NCBI GenBank assembly: GCA_002964805.2
Contig: PUDQ02000017.1
Span: 496,001-560,000 of the forward strand
Length of the DNA: 64,000 nucleotides
Source of the DNA: Trametes villosa
Lineage: Eukaryota > Basidiomycota > Agaricomycetes > Polyporales > Polyporaceae
Reading direction: 5' to 3'
Shown piece after piece: positions 20,249-30,978 of this stretch (its first letter is position 1; every line of letters starts with the position of its first letter). The position numbers and the translations under genes are program-made. Under the pieces are notes generated by a model, which did no database searches, was not told where the DNA came from, and saw only the letters and a program-made list of their open reading frames with translations.

Positions 20249-21509
20249 GTTAGCGTACTTGAAATGATGCCAATTCGCTGTTCCACTTCGGCGAGATTGA
20301 GAGCTGGTGATTGTTTGGTGCCAAGTACATGGTATGCTATTCAGCTGAATACTGGCCTTGTTCGTCCAAGCGAACCTCGCTCACACAATACCCGTGTTGC
20401 GTTGAGCGGATAAGAAAGAGACACCTCTTCAATGAGCAAGTGTATGAACGTCTCGCGTCCAAGCATGTAGACGCAGCGTGCCAGCACGAGGAGCGCGACC
20501 GTCGAGGTTGCTTCCCGGCGCTGGGCCGACGTCGACATAACCAGGAGCGGTTCCTAGCGACGCCCGCAGGGCGCCGACCAGTCAGACCAGCTGTTGTTGT
20601 GGGGGTGGGTGCCAGCACTAAGGACTAGCCCGAATATCGGCTCACTGGTGGCAGAGAGGCGACCGGCTCGAGGAGGCCCCGCTCCGAGTCTGAGCAACGA
20701 CTCGGAGGTGGCCTGCTCCGAGCGTCTTGGGTACCGGACCCACGAGAACCAGCTCGATAGCGCCCTTGAGGCAGCAGTCAAGCAGACAGGCTAGCTGTGC
20801 ATATGCAAGTGAGGGGAACATCAAGGACTGGCCTGAGTGTCAGCCTCACTAGCCCGGGCACGAGGAGGCCCGCTCCTAGCGACCTGCACGAGGTATGAGT
20901 GCCGGGCCCGCGAGGATCAACCTGGCAATATCCCCAGGACGCCGACAGAACAGACCAGCCGTGCATGCAAGGTAGGAGGTAGAGCCAAAGACTGGCTTTG
21001 ACATCTACCTCACCAGACCAGAGACCGCGACCTGACCTGCTCGAGGAGGCCGGGCTCACAGGAGGATCAACCTGGCGAACCTGAGGCCAAAAGACCGCGC
21101 CTTATATCCTCGAGACGCGCGGGACTCGATGATAGGAGTCAATGGTCCGGACCACAAGGCTGAGCGCGGATGTCAGCCTCCGTATCGGGGCTGCCATAGG
21201 ACGGCGAGCATGTCGGACCGATTCGTGCAGGTATTGCGAAACCGACTGCCCTCTGGAGAGCTGTTCGGCTGTTCGGCGAAGGACTCCACGGGCTGACTCT
21301 ATCCGATCGTTGTTATTACTGACCGGATGCCTGGTGCAGACTGCGGTGAGAGGAGGCTGGAGACTCGGGTACAGTCTAGAGTGCTGCCGCACGGTGAGAG
21401 GATACGAATATCTTACATGCGTGCGCTCCTACGAACACAGTTTCATCTGCGCGAGGGCTGCTTTAGCACTGTCCATGCGTACGCGCGTAGTATCCTGAAA
21501 GAAAACCAC
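20249..21509. other. Gene-free stretch with degenerate repeats
   Basis: 1.26 kb between paralogue C and ALKBH1. No coding sequence is recognised. A degenerate repeat array occupies the middle and is listed separately. Confidence 0.45.
20570..21180. repeat. Degenerate tandem repeat, unit about 165-190 bp
   Basis: Related blocks recur. GCATATGCAAGTGAGG (about 20799) and GCATGCAAGGTAGGAGG (about 20963) are each followed by ..AAGGACTGGCC or ..AAAGACTGGCT, then TGTCAGCCTCACTAG or GACATCTACCTCACCAG. The phrase GAGGATCAACCTGGC appears at about 20913 and 21062. CTCGAGGAGGCC and CACGAGGAGGCC recur around 20670, 20858 and 21040. Further eroded pieces lie near 20575 and 21160. The copies are strongly diverged, so the array is old. 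Borders are approximate. Confidence 0.6.
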
Positions 21510-23133
21510 TCACCATGCTGGCTGTGCTACATTCGCCGTTGCAGGATCAAACCCCTTGGGGAACACCTGTCTGACGTTGACGTTGATCCTCGTTCCGCGC
21601 AGGTACTCCTCATGGATATCCCAGTCGTCTCCGCCTTCCAGATGCGGCGGGAGAGTTCCCTCAAGAATGCGTGGTACACCTGTAAGATACTACGTCAGGC
21701 TCCTTGACGGTATCCGGGAGGCTGACGGCGGACATACCGTGGTACGCGCGGCGGCACGCTGGGCCGGACATGACCACTACATCTCCGGAGCGCAGCAGGA
21801 TTGGTGTAGGGGGCTCGTCTCGCGTGAGACCGCCGATGAGGAATACCGCTGCGCAGCCGAGTCTGAGGCTCCGCGGTCAGACCGGTGGGCGATACGCGAT
21901 ATGTGAACAGGGAGGACGTACGAGATCGACACGAGCGGCGAGGTCGCGGAGAGTTCTGAGCGATCGACGTGCGCCATCAGAGTATCCTGCGTGCACCGAT
22001 ATTGACATACGCAACAAGGTGTGGGTGGAGTTGACCTACCTTGGTCTGATAGAAGTTCACAATCCCCGCGTCCGGCTCTGCGATGTTGCATGTCAGTGTG
22101 CTGCACAAGGGCAAATGTAACGTGGGGTTTACCGTATGTCTCTCCCCAGTCCATCCAGTCTGGCCCTCCTTCGCCCCAGTCTGTGCCAGTGTTTGCGTCG
22201 CTTTCGCCAAACACACGATTCCAAGGTATGCTCTCCACGACGTCCTTGCACAAGCCCCTCACAAGCGGTGCAATCTCCCCAGGCCCGCGCGTGAAGTCGT
22301 ACTGCTTGGTGCCCCAGTGGTAGTACCATCCGATATTCGCCCACCTCAGTCGAGGTATGAGGTCTGATGTTGAGACGGGCCGGAGCGTCTGGGAGGGCGG
22401 CGCCGGGGGCTTTGAAGTCGAGGCGAGGGTAGCGTAGTTCTCCGGACTCGCGGGTTCGTTGGATATTAGCTTGCGCGGACCTGCGTCCGTCGGAGTGGGC
22501 TGCGTGCTCTCGACGACGGCGCGAGGGAGGACTTCGGTATGCACGGTTTCCCCATTTCTGGCCTTGGTATATTCGTTCCAAAGTCCGCCTGGTGGAAGCA
22601 CGTAGTGCGTATCCAGATTTGTTTCATTTGGTTGCCGCGCTTGCTCACACAGGGCCCAACGCACAAGCCGACGTTGCTCGTCCGGGGATATGCACGCAGG
22701 CAGGAGCACAAGGCCTGATATATTCGAGACACACCGCATGAACACGTACACATTGCATCGACCGTACATTAGATCGCGCACCAGGAGTGCCCGGGAACGT
22801 ATACGCCTTCGCCGGCCGCCCATTGCGGCCCCGGAGTGGTACCTCGGTGCACGGCACGGCGTCCGCGCGCCCCTTCCACTTTCCCCGCGCTATCTCCTCC
22901 GCACGCGTCGGGTCTGTGGCCGCAAGGTCGAGGACGTCGGAGAGATCGGGCGGAGGGAAGCGCGCCTTGTACTTTTTCTCGGCCGCGCGGAAAGGCGTCC
23001 AGTCGGCATCGACCTGCTCAGGTCTGTTCCGGGTAGACTTGTAGTGCTTCCGTCGCGCTTTCTTGTACGCGGCGCTGGTAGGGTCGTGTATGTCGCCTGC
23101 AGATGTCGTTTGTGTGCTAGTCGTCGCCGTCAT
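21510..23133 (-). CDS. AlkB homologue 1, Fe(II)/2-oxoglutarate nucleic acid dioxygenase
   Basis: ALKBH1-type oxygenase; relatives demethylate nucleic acids such as tRNA and act in mitochondria or nucleus. Exon 1 is 23133-22782 and exon 2 starts at 22714. Key pieces: GLVLLPACISPDEQRRLV, LRWANIGWYYHWGTKQYDF, EPDAGIVNFYQTK, DTLMAHVDRSEL (iron ligands H and D), LGCAAVFLIGGLTRDEPPTP, SGDVVVMSGPACRRAYHGVP (third ligand H) and RINVNVRQVFPKG (2-oxoglutarate-binding Arg). All catalytic residues are present. The protein ends NVAQPAW. The call is strong. The promoter is shared with LETM1. Confidence 0.9.
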
Positions 23134-23365
23134 GGTCAATGAGAAGGAGAGAGCGAGTGAGTGTACCCGGAGATGCCGGACGCGGGGAGAGTCGCTGGGC
23201 CAAACAGGGGCAAACAACCTGTGCGACGGATTTTGAGGAGGACGGCCGGGACGGTGCGTCATCGTTCTCCCCGCTATATACTCTCGTCGTGATTGGCAGC
23301 GGGCACGGCAGACGAGCACACTGGCAGGCAACACTACTTAACCACCCTCCTTCTCGTCCCCCCTC
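23134..23365. promoter_or_regulatory. Bidirectional promoter ALKBH1 / LETM1
   Basis: Only 232 nt separate the start codons of the divergent genes. A CTATATAC TATA-like sequence (about 23274) and ATTGG (an inverted CCAAT box, about 23292) are visible. Confidence 0.55.
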
Positions 23366-26300
23366 ATGTCCGTATGGCTACCGCGTTCGTCTACCACGCT
23401 CATCGTGCGCGCGTATAGCCGCAACGCACCCCTCGGTGTGCGCACTCTCGCCCTCGCGGCTGCCCAGCACAACACTCGCCTTCCTCCGTACCCGCACTAC
23501 CCGCTTGGTCACCTGCAACGTCTCCCGGACACTCAGCGCCAGCTGCACTCGTCCGCGCCGCGGAGCGACACTCCGACGACCAGCGAGAAGCCGCTGCCGC
23601 CCGCGACGAAGGAGCAGGCCCCGCTTGCGACACGCGTCTGGAAGAAGGTCAAGCATGAGGCGCAGCACTACTGGCACGGCTCGAAGCTTCTCGCTGCCGA
23701 AGTGCGCATCTCGTCGCGTCTGCAGTGGAAGCTCCTCCATGGCGAGACCCTTACGCGCCGAGAGCGGAGACAGGTGCGTGCAGACAGGTCACTGGTAGTG
23801 TTGTTGGTAAATGCTCGCCACCTCGCGATGTGGCACCTGGCGCCCCTGGCGAATGTATGGCAAATGGCGAGGATTTCCGGGTGTCCTGACACTTTCTGGC
23901 GAGTGCTGGACGCCTAAGAAGTCTACAGCTACTTAAGAATCGATAGACCGCTTGGCGGATTTTTCATGCCGGGGCTTTATTTATGAGTGGGGTCGGACCA
24001 AACAGCTTCTCAGCTAATCGGTGAAGCCGCTCGGTGGGTCGCAGTAGCTTCCACCAGCCCTGTTGGTGCCGAGCGCCGTAAACCTGCTGAAATCGGGCAT
24101 GCCGACTCCTACCGGCTGTTTGTCCCGCCCCACCCGTAAACCAAAGCGCGAACGTGAAGAATCTAGAGTATATACCAAAATAGCGGAAGTGGAATCGTGG
24201 GTCTAGTATAGGTGGATGTGGTGAGGGCCTGCCAAACTGGTGGAAGTGGAACTACGCTCCAGCCGGTTGGAGTTCCACTTCTACTAGTCATTCCACTTGG
24301 ACTTTCACTCCGATGGGCGACGTGGCCGGAACGAGGTGAGAGCGCGTAAGCGTGTGCATGAAGGTGATACCAATGCGCACATGAATGAGACGGAGGGTAA
24401 ATACGTCAAGATAGCGCAGGCGTGGACGATGTGGGCTTAACTGAGCGAGGTGTAGGCGGAGGCGTCAACCTCGTCCCTCGTCGTATGGGTCAGCGCGCGC
24501 GGGGCCGGCATCGTAGGTCATGCATGCGCCCGCGTCGCTCGCGCCTGTGCCCACTACCTCATTCATGTGCGCATCGTGACCCGTATCGCTTTCATGCACA
24601 CGCCCGTGGCAAGCAGTCTGTATGCGCGTCGCGTCGCGTCGCGTCGCGTCGGTCCCTGCGCGTTCCCGCGCCATTCCCCGCATCCCCACCTCGTGCCGGC
24701 CCCACACGTCATGGGAGTGGAAGCGGAAGTAGGATGTCAAGTGGAAGTGGAACTACAGCCCATCGGAGCATAGTTCCACTTCTACCATTTTGGCTGAGGA
24801 ATCGGTAGACCGCTTGGCGGATTTTTCACGCTCGGGGCTTTGTTTATGAGTGGGACCGGACCAAACAGCTCTTTAGCTAATCGGTGAAGCCGCTCGGTGG
24901 GTTGCGGCGGCTTCCACTAGCTCTGCTGGAGCCTCGCGCCGTAAACCTGCTGAATTTGGGCAGGCCGACTTCTCCCGGCTGTTTGTCCCGCCCCACTCAT
25001 CAACAAAAGCGCGAAGGTGAAGAGTTTCCGAGATGGCCTATCGATTCCTCAGCAGCTGTAAAGTGCGCTAGTCGTCTTGAGCGGCCGAGTGTTTGGTGGC
25101 ATATCGGTGATAGAAACGCTGCTGCTCAATTGCAAGGTGAGCCAAATGCGAGTTATGCGGGAGGATAGTGGGCGTTTCGCTTCTGGCCCTGTTAGGCGCC
25201 TGAGACGCCCATACTTTGAGGCCCGTAGCCCCGCCGCGGCGGTTGCGACATGAGGTTGTAATGCGTCTAAACCCCGAAAACCCCAGGTTTTGGGCCTTTG
25301 TCCCCACTCGCTACATTTGCCACCCCCTCGCCAGGGCCCCGGGCAGCCCGCTATTTGCCACTCGCCGGCGAGCGCCTCCGCGAGCATTTGCCCCCAACAC
25401 TGGGACTGACTGGCCAGATAACGACGGCTGAACTGAATGCGAATGTCTACAGTTAAAGCGCACGACGCAAGATTTGCTGCGACTCATCCCCTTCGCCGTC
25501 TTCGTGATCGTGCCATTCATGGAGCTGCTCATCCCGGTCGTCCTCAAGATGTTCCCGAACGCGCTCCCGTCCACCTTCGAGGACAAATTCGCGGCCGTAC
25601 GTGCTTTCCATTTACCCTCGGGCCCAACAGCCTGCTCACCCGCGCACAGGAAGAGAAACAGCGCAAGTTGCTCCGCGTCCGCCTGGAGATGGCCAAGTTC
25701 CTCCAGGAGACGCTCCGCGAGTCCGGGCTGAAGGCAAACGCGCACATCGTCGGCACCGAGGCCTTCAAGGAGTTCTTCCGCAAAGTGCGCTCCACGGGCG
25801 AGTCGCCGTCCGCGCAGGACGTGATCAACGTCGCGCGCCTGTTCGACGACGACCTCACGCTCGACAACCTCTCCCGGCCGCAGCTCGTGTCGATGTGCCG
25901 GTACATGGGCATCAACGCGTTCGGGACGGACAACTTCCTGCGCGGGAACATCCGCGCGCGCCTGCTGCAGCTCCGCCGCGACGACGAGGCGATCTCGCGC
26001 GAGGGCATCGACGAGCTCAGCACATCCGAGCTGCAGGCCGCGTGCCAGAGCCGCGGCATCCGCACCGGGGGCGTGTCCCCCGCGCGCCTGCGCGAGGAGC
26101 TTGCGACGTGGATCGAGCTGCACCTCGGCCAGCGCGTGAGCGGCGTGCTGCTCGTGCTGGCGCGTGCGTTCCAGTTCGACAAGAAGCCGGGCGACGACGA
26201 GGACGGCAAAACGGCGATCATCCAGAGCCTTGAGGCTGTGCTGTGCGGCCTGCCCGACAACCTGGTGCGTTTTGAGCCGTGTGGGCGGTCGATCTGGTAC

Positions 26301-27146
26301 TGACTGTGTTGCAGCTGAGCGAGGCGGAGCTCGAGGTCGACTCGGAGCAAGCGAGCTACAAGCAGAAGCTCGAAGTGCTCAAGCAGCAGGAAGAGCTCAT
26401 CCAGGACGAGCAGGAGCAGGAGCAGCGCGAAGAGGACGCCCGGCGCGCGAAGAAAGAGGAGGAAGCTCGTTTGGCCGAGTCTCTCCTGCCTGAGTCCGAG
26501 GTACGTCGGATGATTTCGAGCCAGAGACACCGCTGACGCCCGCCGCAGCTGCACCCCGAAGAGGCGCCCGTCCAGGACGCGCGCATGACGACGGAGCAGC
26601 TCAAGGAGCTCGGGGAGGCGCTCTCGATCCTCTCCGCCAAGTCGTCCGTGCTCAAGGAGCGCGACGAGCTACGCGCGCTGATGGAGGAGAACCTGCAGGC
26701 GGAGGAGGACCCGAAGTCGCCGTCGGGCGCGCTCACGAAGCGCATCCGCACGATGCTCGAGAAGATCGACTCGCAGCTGGACGCGTACGACGCGCGCGTC
26801 GGGTCGTCGCTGCAGATGATCTCGTGCACGCCGGACGGGAAGATCCCCGTGCACGACCTCGAGAAGGCGCTCGCGGTGATCAAGCACCGGCCGGACGAGG
26901 AGGTCGGGCACCAGGTGATCGAGAAGCTGGACGTCGACAAGGACGGGTATGTCGAGCTCGAGCACGTCCTTGGGCTTGTGCGCGAGGAGGGTCTCGGTGA
27001 GTTTGCTCAAGTGTTCGGTGGGTGCGGCTGGGGTGCTGATGCATGGCGTAGGTATCCTGCTGGACGACGAGGCGCAGAACTTGATCGGCCAGGGCCAGGA
27101 GATCAAGAACAGCAAACCGCGCAAGGAGGACATTGTCCAGGAGTAA
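23366..27146 (+). CDS. LETM1/Mdm38 mitochondrial inner membrane protein
   Basis: Mitochondrial K+/H+ (Ca2+) homeostasis protein with a ribosome-binding-like matrix domain. Six exons (23366-23773, 25453-25596, 25650-26264, 26315-26500, 26549-26996, 27052-27146) give 631 residues. The N-terminus is Arg/Ser-rich, as a presequence should be. The join over the 1679-nt first intron restores [20 protein letters not shown]. The membrane segment is [20 protein letters not shown]. The LETM1 ribosome-binding domain contains [18 protein letters not shown] and [19 protein letters not shown] coiled coil ([20 protein letters not shown]) and an EF-hand-like loop ([12 protein letters not shown]) follow. The end is [10 protein letters not shown]. 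The call is secure. Confidence 0.94.
23937..24161. repeat. Direct repeat copy 1 in LETM1 intron 1 (MITE-like)
   Basis: This unit begins GAATCGATAGACCGCTTGGC and ends near AAAGCGCGAACGTGAAGA. It is about 85% identical by eye to 24799-25025. It carries the same internal inverted parts (TTTATGAGTGGGG and CCCGCCCCACCCGTAAA). Its outer inverted ends are not complete. Confidence 0.7.
24175..24793. mobile_element. Fold-back inverted-repeat element inside LETM1 intron 1, about 619 bp
   Basis: The left end CCAAAATAGCGGAAGTGGAA and the right end TTCCACTTCTACCATTTTGG are inverted copies. The symmetry continues inward. CGACGTGGCCGGAACGAGGTG is mirrored by CACCTCGTGCCGGCCCCACA, GTGTGCATGAAGGTGATAC by GTATCGCTTTCATGCACAC, and TGCGCACATGAATGAG by CTCATTCATGTGCGCA. 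Each end also has a small hairpin of the type GAAGTGGAACT..AGTTCCACTTC. No open transposase frame is seen, and no clear target duplication could be assigned. The superfamily is unknown. Confidence 0.65.
24626..24650. repeat. Microsatellite (GCGTC)5
   Basis: Five perfect copies of GCGTC in the right arm of the fold-back element. Confidence 0.9.
24793..25053. mobile_element. MITE copy 2 with complete terminal inverted repeats, about 261 bp
   Basis: Begins GCTGAGGAATCGGTAG and ends CTATCGATTCCTCAGC, inverted copies with one mismatch. The inside also folds back (GTTTATGAGTGGGAC against GTCCCGCCCCACTCATCAAC). It is the complete version of the unit at 23937-24161. No coding capacity. Target duplication not resolved. 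Confidence 0.7.
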
Positions 27147-29065
27147 TCACCCCCGCTCTCAGCCTACAGCTGCTTATACTATCGTATAATCTATATACTA
27201 GGTTGCAGTCCGGGCCATCTTAGAGGCCTCGGACTCGGCCCCAAACATTTTCCGCCAGCGTACTTATGGCCAGCCAGCCCAGTTTGCGAGAAGTGTAAGC
27301 ATCCCTTGCTCGTCAGAGCAAGGCTCTCAGCCCTCATTAACGTGCATCAAACTCTGCATCGGCCTCTGGAGGTGTTTGGCAAGATTCCTGGCCGCCGCGA
27401 CTCATTCTGAATCTTAAGGGCCTGGTTTAGTGGCAGGCGCAAACGACACACCATACCCTCGTCTGGAAGGACAATGAAGAAGAAGTGAAGGCCGAATGGT
27501 TCGCCGAGATCCATTCCAGACTCGTCAACTTCGGCCTTTATGTCTACGGCAGCTGGAAGCCCAAGTACAGAGCGAACCCTGCATCTCCCAAAGCTGGCAC
27601 GTGCTAGCGTCATCCGGCTCTCTCGCCGGAACGACTGGCAATCCGTCGCGGAATATTGGGACGACATCCTCAATGGCTCCGAGGTGATTCAGTGTCTGAA
27701 GTCCAAGACAAGAACGGTGTCGAAGAATATGCTCAGCACGCTGAGGACACTGGTGTCAGGATGCGCTGCATCATATTCGAGGTCAGTTCCTTGTCTTCAC
27801 ATCGTCCGCGCGCACTGAAAATGTCGCATTCATATCAGCGCACTGCTGAGGACAACGAGGGCCACGCCTCGCGTGCGGCTGAAGCTGCATCTCCCACCCT
27901 CATTGATGAATCTGAGGCATCCACAGAGCTAGAGGACGGTCGTAAGCGTTGTTTTCCTCGCTTCGAATCCGGCGTTAGTATCACACTACTAGCATCCATG
28001 ATCTGACTTTCATCTTCTAGTCCCCTCCTCATGAAGAACTGCTCAGAAGAGGTGATGTCCAAACTCGAGGAACTAGCGAAAAGCCGCAAGTATGAAGGCA
28101 TCATCCACCCCGCATACTATGCACACGACGAACGCATCCTGCCGGCACAGCGGCACGAATATGATTGTCTCCACGTCGGAGCCCTGGTTCCGATCGAGGC
28201 AGCCATAATCTGTCAGTTCCTCGGCGGTAAGCTCAACACCGACAACTTCTGCGGCGAGATTCGAGAGATCAAGGTTACCTAAAACCCGCCTCCACTTCCC
28301 CCTTTGCCCTGGAGGAAAAGACTTCGTGAAGCTCAGGTCCTTTAGAGCAGGAAGCGGAGGGCGGGAACTTCCTGAACCTCGTACTTACGACGGCTTCGTA
28401 ACCTTCATACCCCACTGGAAACGCGCTCATGATGCTGATTCACACGAACCTAGAAGCTGCCCACCACTCAGCCGCGGCGGAATGTGCGTTTTCTTGGCCG
28501 AGTACTTCCAAATTAATGTCACTTGCATCCCGCACGTGCGTTGATCTGTACGACACCGGCACTAGTCTCAAGAGCTCAAACCCTTGTCAAACCCCTACTA
28601 AACTACACGATATCGGTGGCTTCTCGCTAGCATATACGACATTCGTGCTTCCGATCGACAATGCCCTTAGTCTGTTACCGCGCGCATATAGCACCCGAGT
28701 ATGCAGATTCTGCTGCGAGCAAGGGAGCGCCGCTGCAGGCGCCATTCGAGTGAAGTATCACAGTACTCATAGCGGTAGTTCAGCGTCCTTTGAGAAATCG
28801 AGCCGTTTCCCGCGCATATGAAGCGGGCACAAACTTTGGGGTCGTTGAGCAAAGAGACAGTGGACAGAAATACGCGGGATGTGAGTGGCGGACGCGGAGG
28901 GGAGGACGCGTCGGTTCCGTTTAAGGGCAAAACTCGGTCACGTGGTGCGCGGACAATTAGGACGCGGTTGGAGTTTTGGCAAGGCGATGCGCTGCCAGGT
29001 CTCCGAGTCCTCCGCCGCCGCCACTCGTCCCCATTGTCCTCCCAGCGCCGACGACGGAGCGTACG
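27147..29065. other. Intergenic region with coding-like remnants
   Basis: 1.9 kb between LETM1 and the BTB gene. Part of it (27434-28282) has long in-frame pieces that look protein-coding but lack a clean gene structure; see separate entry. The last 250 nt before the BTB start are promoter. Confidence 0.4.
27434..28282 (+). pseudogene. Unrecognised gene, possibly eroded
   Basis: Not recognised. Frame pieces that look like real protein are EEVKAEWFAEIHSRLVNFGL (about 27476-27535), LPKLARASVIRLSRRNDWQ with SVAEYWDDILNGSEV (about 27586-27685, other frame), and a final piece 28031-28282 starting MKNCSEEVMSKLEELAKSR, with EGIIHPAYYAHDERILPAQR and ending CGEIREIKVT. A common start and consistent splice sites could not be found, so the gene may be broken, or it may have small exons that I missed. 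The LARxSVIRLSRR phrase resembles the start of fungal F-box-like families, but this is weak. Confidence 0.3.
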
Positions 29066-30441
29066 ATGAGCCTCCGCAAGGCCGTCCTCCAGCGCATCAC
29101 GCCCCTCCCCTCCCGCACCCCGTCCCCCAGCCTCCCCCACGAGTGGCCCCAGTCCCCCGACGCTGACCCCATCTTCCCCGACCTCGCCGTCCACCGCGAG
29201 CCAGAGCCGGACGAGCACATCGCCTCCAGGTCAAAGTCCCCGTGCGTCCCTCCTCCTTCACACACTTGCCCTCTTCCATTGTCCCCTCGCACATGGCCGG
29301 GCGCCGCATGCTCACCTCCCGCGTCAGAGACTTGATGTCCCCCAATGGCGTCGTCAAGCGATGGCGCGTCAACATCTCCGAGCACGCCGCCTCCCTCCCC
29401 ACCGAGCTCGCCACCGTCAGCCTCGGCACCGTCAAGCGCGACCCTGACTTGTGGTTTGACGACGGAAACATCGTCCTGCTATGCAGGGACATTGCCTTCC
29501 GTGTCTACCGCGGGCTGCTCACGCGCCACTCGGTCATCTTCCGCGACCTCTTCTCCATGGCCCAGCCCTCGACTTCGGAGACCATGGAGAGCTGCCCGGT
29601 CGTACACATATCGGACCCGCCTGATGACCTCCGTTACCTGCTACGGGTGATGTGCGGGCTACGAAAGTGAGTGCACCCACCCCGACAGGTATACCCGTGC
29701 TGACCTCGGAACAGATTCCCCGTCATCCCCGGAGAGCGCATGGAATTTGCCGAGCTCGCCGCACTTGTACGCATGTCCCACAAGTACCACGTCGAGGACC
29801 TTCACTCCCGCTCCATGCACCACCTCAAGCTCTACTTCACGAACGACCTCACCGTCTGGGACGCCGCGGGCGTCGACGGCAACCTCTTCCTGCACGTCAC
29901 CCCGCAGGACGCGATCACGGCCATCAACCTCGCGCGCCTCACGCACACCGACTCCGTGCTCCCCACCGCGCTCTACCTCTGCTGCCAGCTCGACGCGGAG
30001 CTCTCCGCGGGCGTCGAGCGCGCGGACGGCAGCACGGAGCGCCTCGACGCGAAGGACCTCGAGCTCGTCCTCCGCGGGCGCACGGAGCTCGTGCGCGCGA
30101 GCACCCGTGGGGCGTGCACGATCTGCAAGCCCGCGCCGAGCGCGCAGTGCACGAGCAAGGGCTGCGAGCGCGCGCTGCGCGAGATCCTGGGCATGATGCT
30201 CGACGGGCTGCAGAAGGACCCGATTGGAGACATTGCGGGGTACGCGGCGCTCGACTCGTGGGAGCACTGGATCGAGGACGTCGTCGAGCTCTGGCCGCTG
30301 TGCGAGCCGTGCCGCACGATGCTGCATGCGCGCGACCTGGACGTGCGGCGCGACGTGTGGAAGCGCCTCCCGCAGTACATGGGCGTCGCGGTCGAGGACT
30401 GGAAGGACCCGACTGTGTCCGCCGCCGCGCCCACGAAGTAG
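29066..30441 (+). CDS. BTB/POZ domain protein
   Basis: Nuclear or cytosolic protein-interaction protein of a large Agaricomycete family; partner unknown. Three exons (29066-29229, 29328-29666, 29715-30441) give 409 residues. The N-terminus is Pro-rich. The BTB domain covers about residues 110-230: DPDLWFDDGNIVLLCRDIAF with RVYRGLLTRHSVIFRDLFSM, then the second half FAELAALVRMSHKYHVEDL. The C-terminal part has four Cys that could bind a metal (CTICKPAPSAQCTSKGC). Codon use at the 3' side is strongly GC-ending. The ATG at 29066 is chosen because it gives the only open first exon; it is not proven. Confidence 0.82.
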
Positions 30442-30978
30442 CGGCGTGCGAGGGACGGCGCTCGGGCTCCCCATTAGCATCACTTATACATGCATTGATA
30501 CTTACTTACCATCATACGCTCACTTACCCCCCACGCAAGTACATACCGTCCCGCAGCCCTTTCTTGGCTTTACATATCTGGTGCGCGCTTCCCTTCCGTC
30601 CGCCGTCCACATTCACTACGCTCAGTGTACCCGCATCTTCCTCCCCCCATCTGTCCCCTGTCCGTCTCTGGCCGTCGTTTGTATGCATGATCTCAGATCT
30701 CACGACCTGCTCCTGCTCCAATTACATAACGAGGCGTCCCTGTAACAGCAGCATATTATAGTGTGCTATACCTATACATGTCCTCCAAGATATACGTGAG
30801 TCGTGCGCGGGCAGCGGCGGCGCCGGTCGCTACGGCCGGCGTGTGTCGCGAACGCTCTGGGTCGTCGTGCGCGGGCGTAGCGAGGGGCATATGGGGCGGG
30901 GCATATACGCCAGCGCCGGCGGTCGTTTTGGCGTGATGCGGCGGTTCAATCGTGAACCTGGCCGGTGGGTATAGTTCT
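30442..30978. other. Convergent intergenic region
   Basis: 537 nt between the ends of the BTB gene and the O-fucosyltransferase-like gene. No gene recognised. Confidence 0.4.

Noticed and set aside
23139..23798. 219-residue plus-strand frame across the ALKBH1/LETM1 promoter
   Set aside because: Shadow of the LETM1 first exon in another frame; it starts inside the ALKBH1 5' region and has no family features.
24399..24808. Coding sequence inside the LETM1 intron (128-residue frame)
   Set aside because: The frame is Arg/His/Pro-rich, runs across the fold-back element and its microsatellite, and has no transposase motif.
24793..25053. Interpretation of the 230-bp direct repeats as LTRs of a small retroelement
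   Set aside because: The units do not start with TG and end with CA, carry their own terminal inverted repeats, and no primer-binding site or polypurine tract is seen between them.
29652..30761. 369-residue frame within the BTB gene
   Set aside because: Arg/His/Pro-rich shadow of the real exon 29715-30441, created by GC-ending codons.
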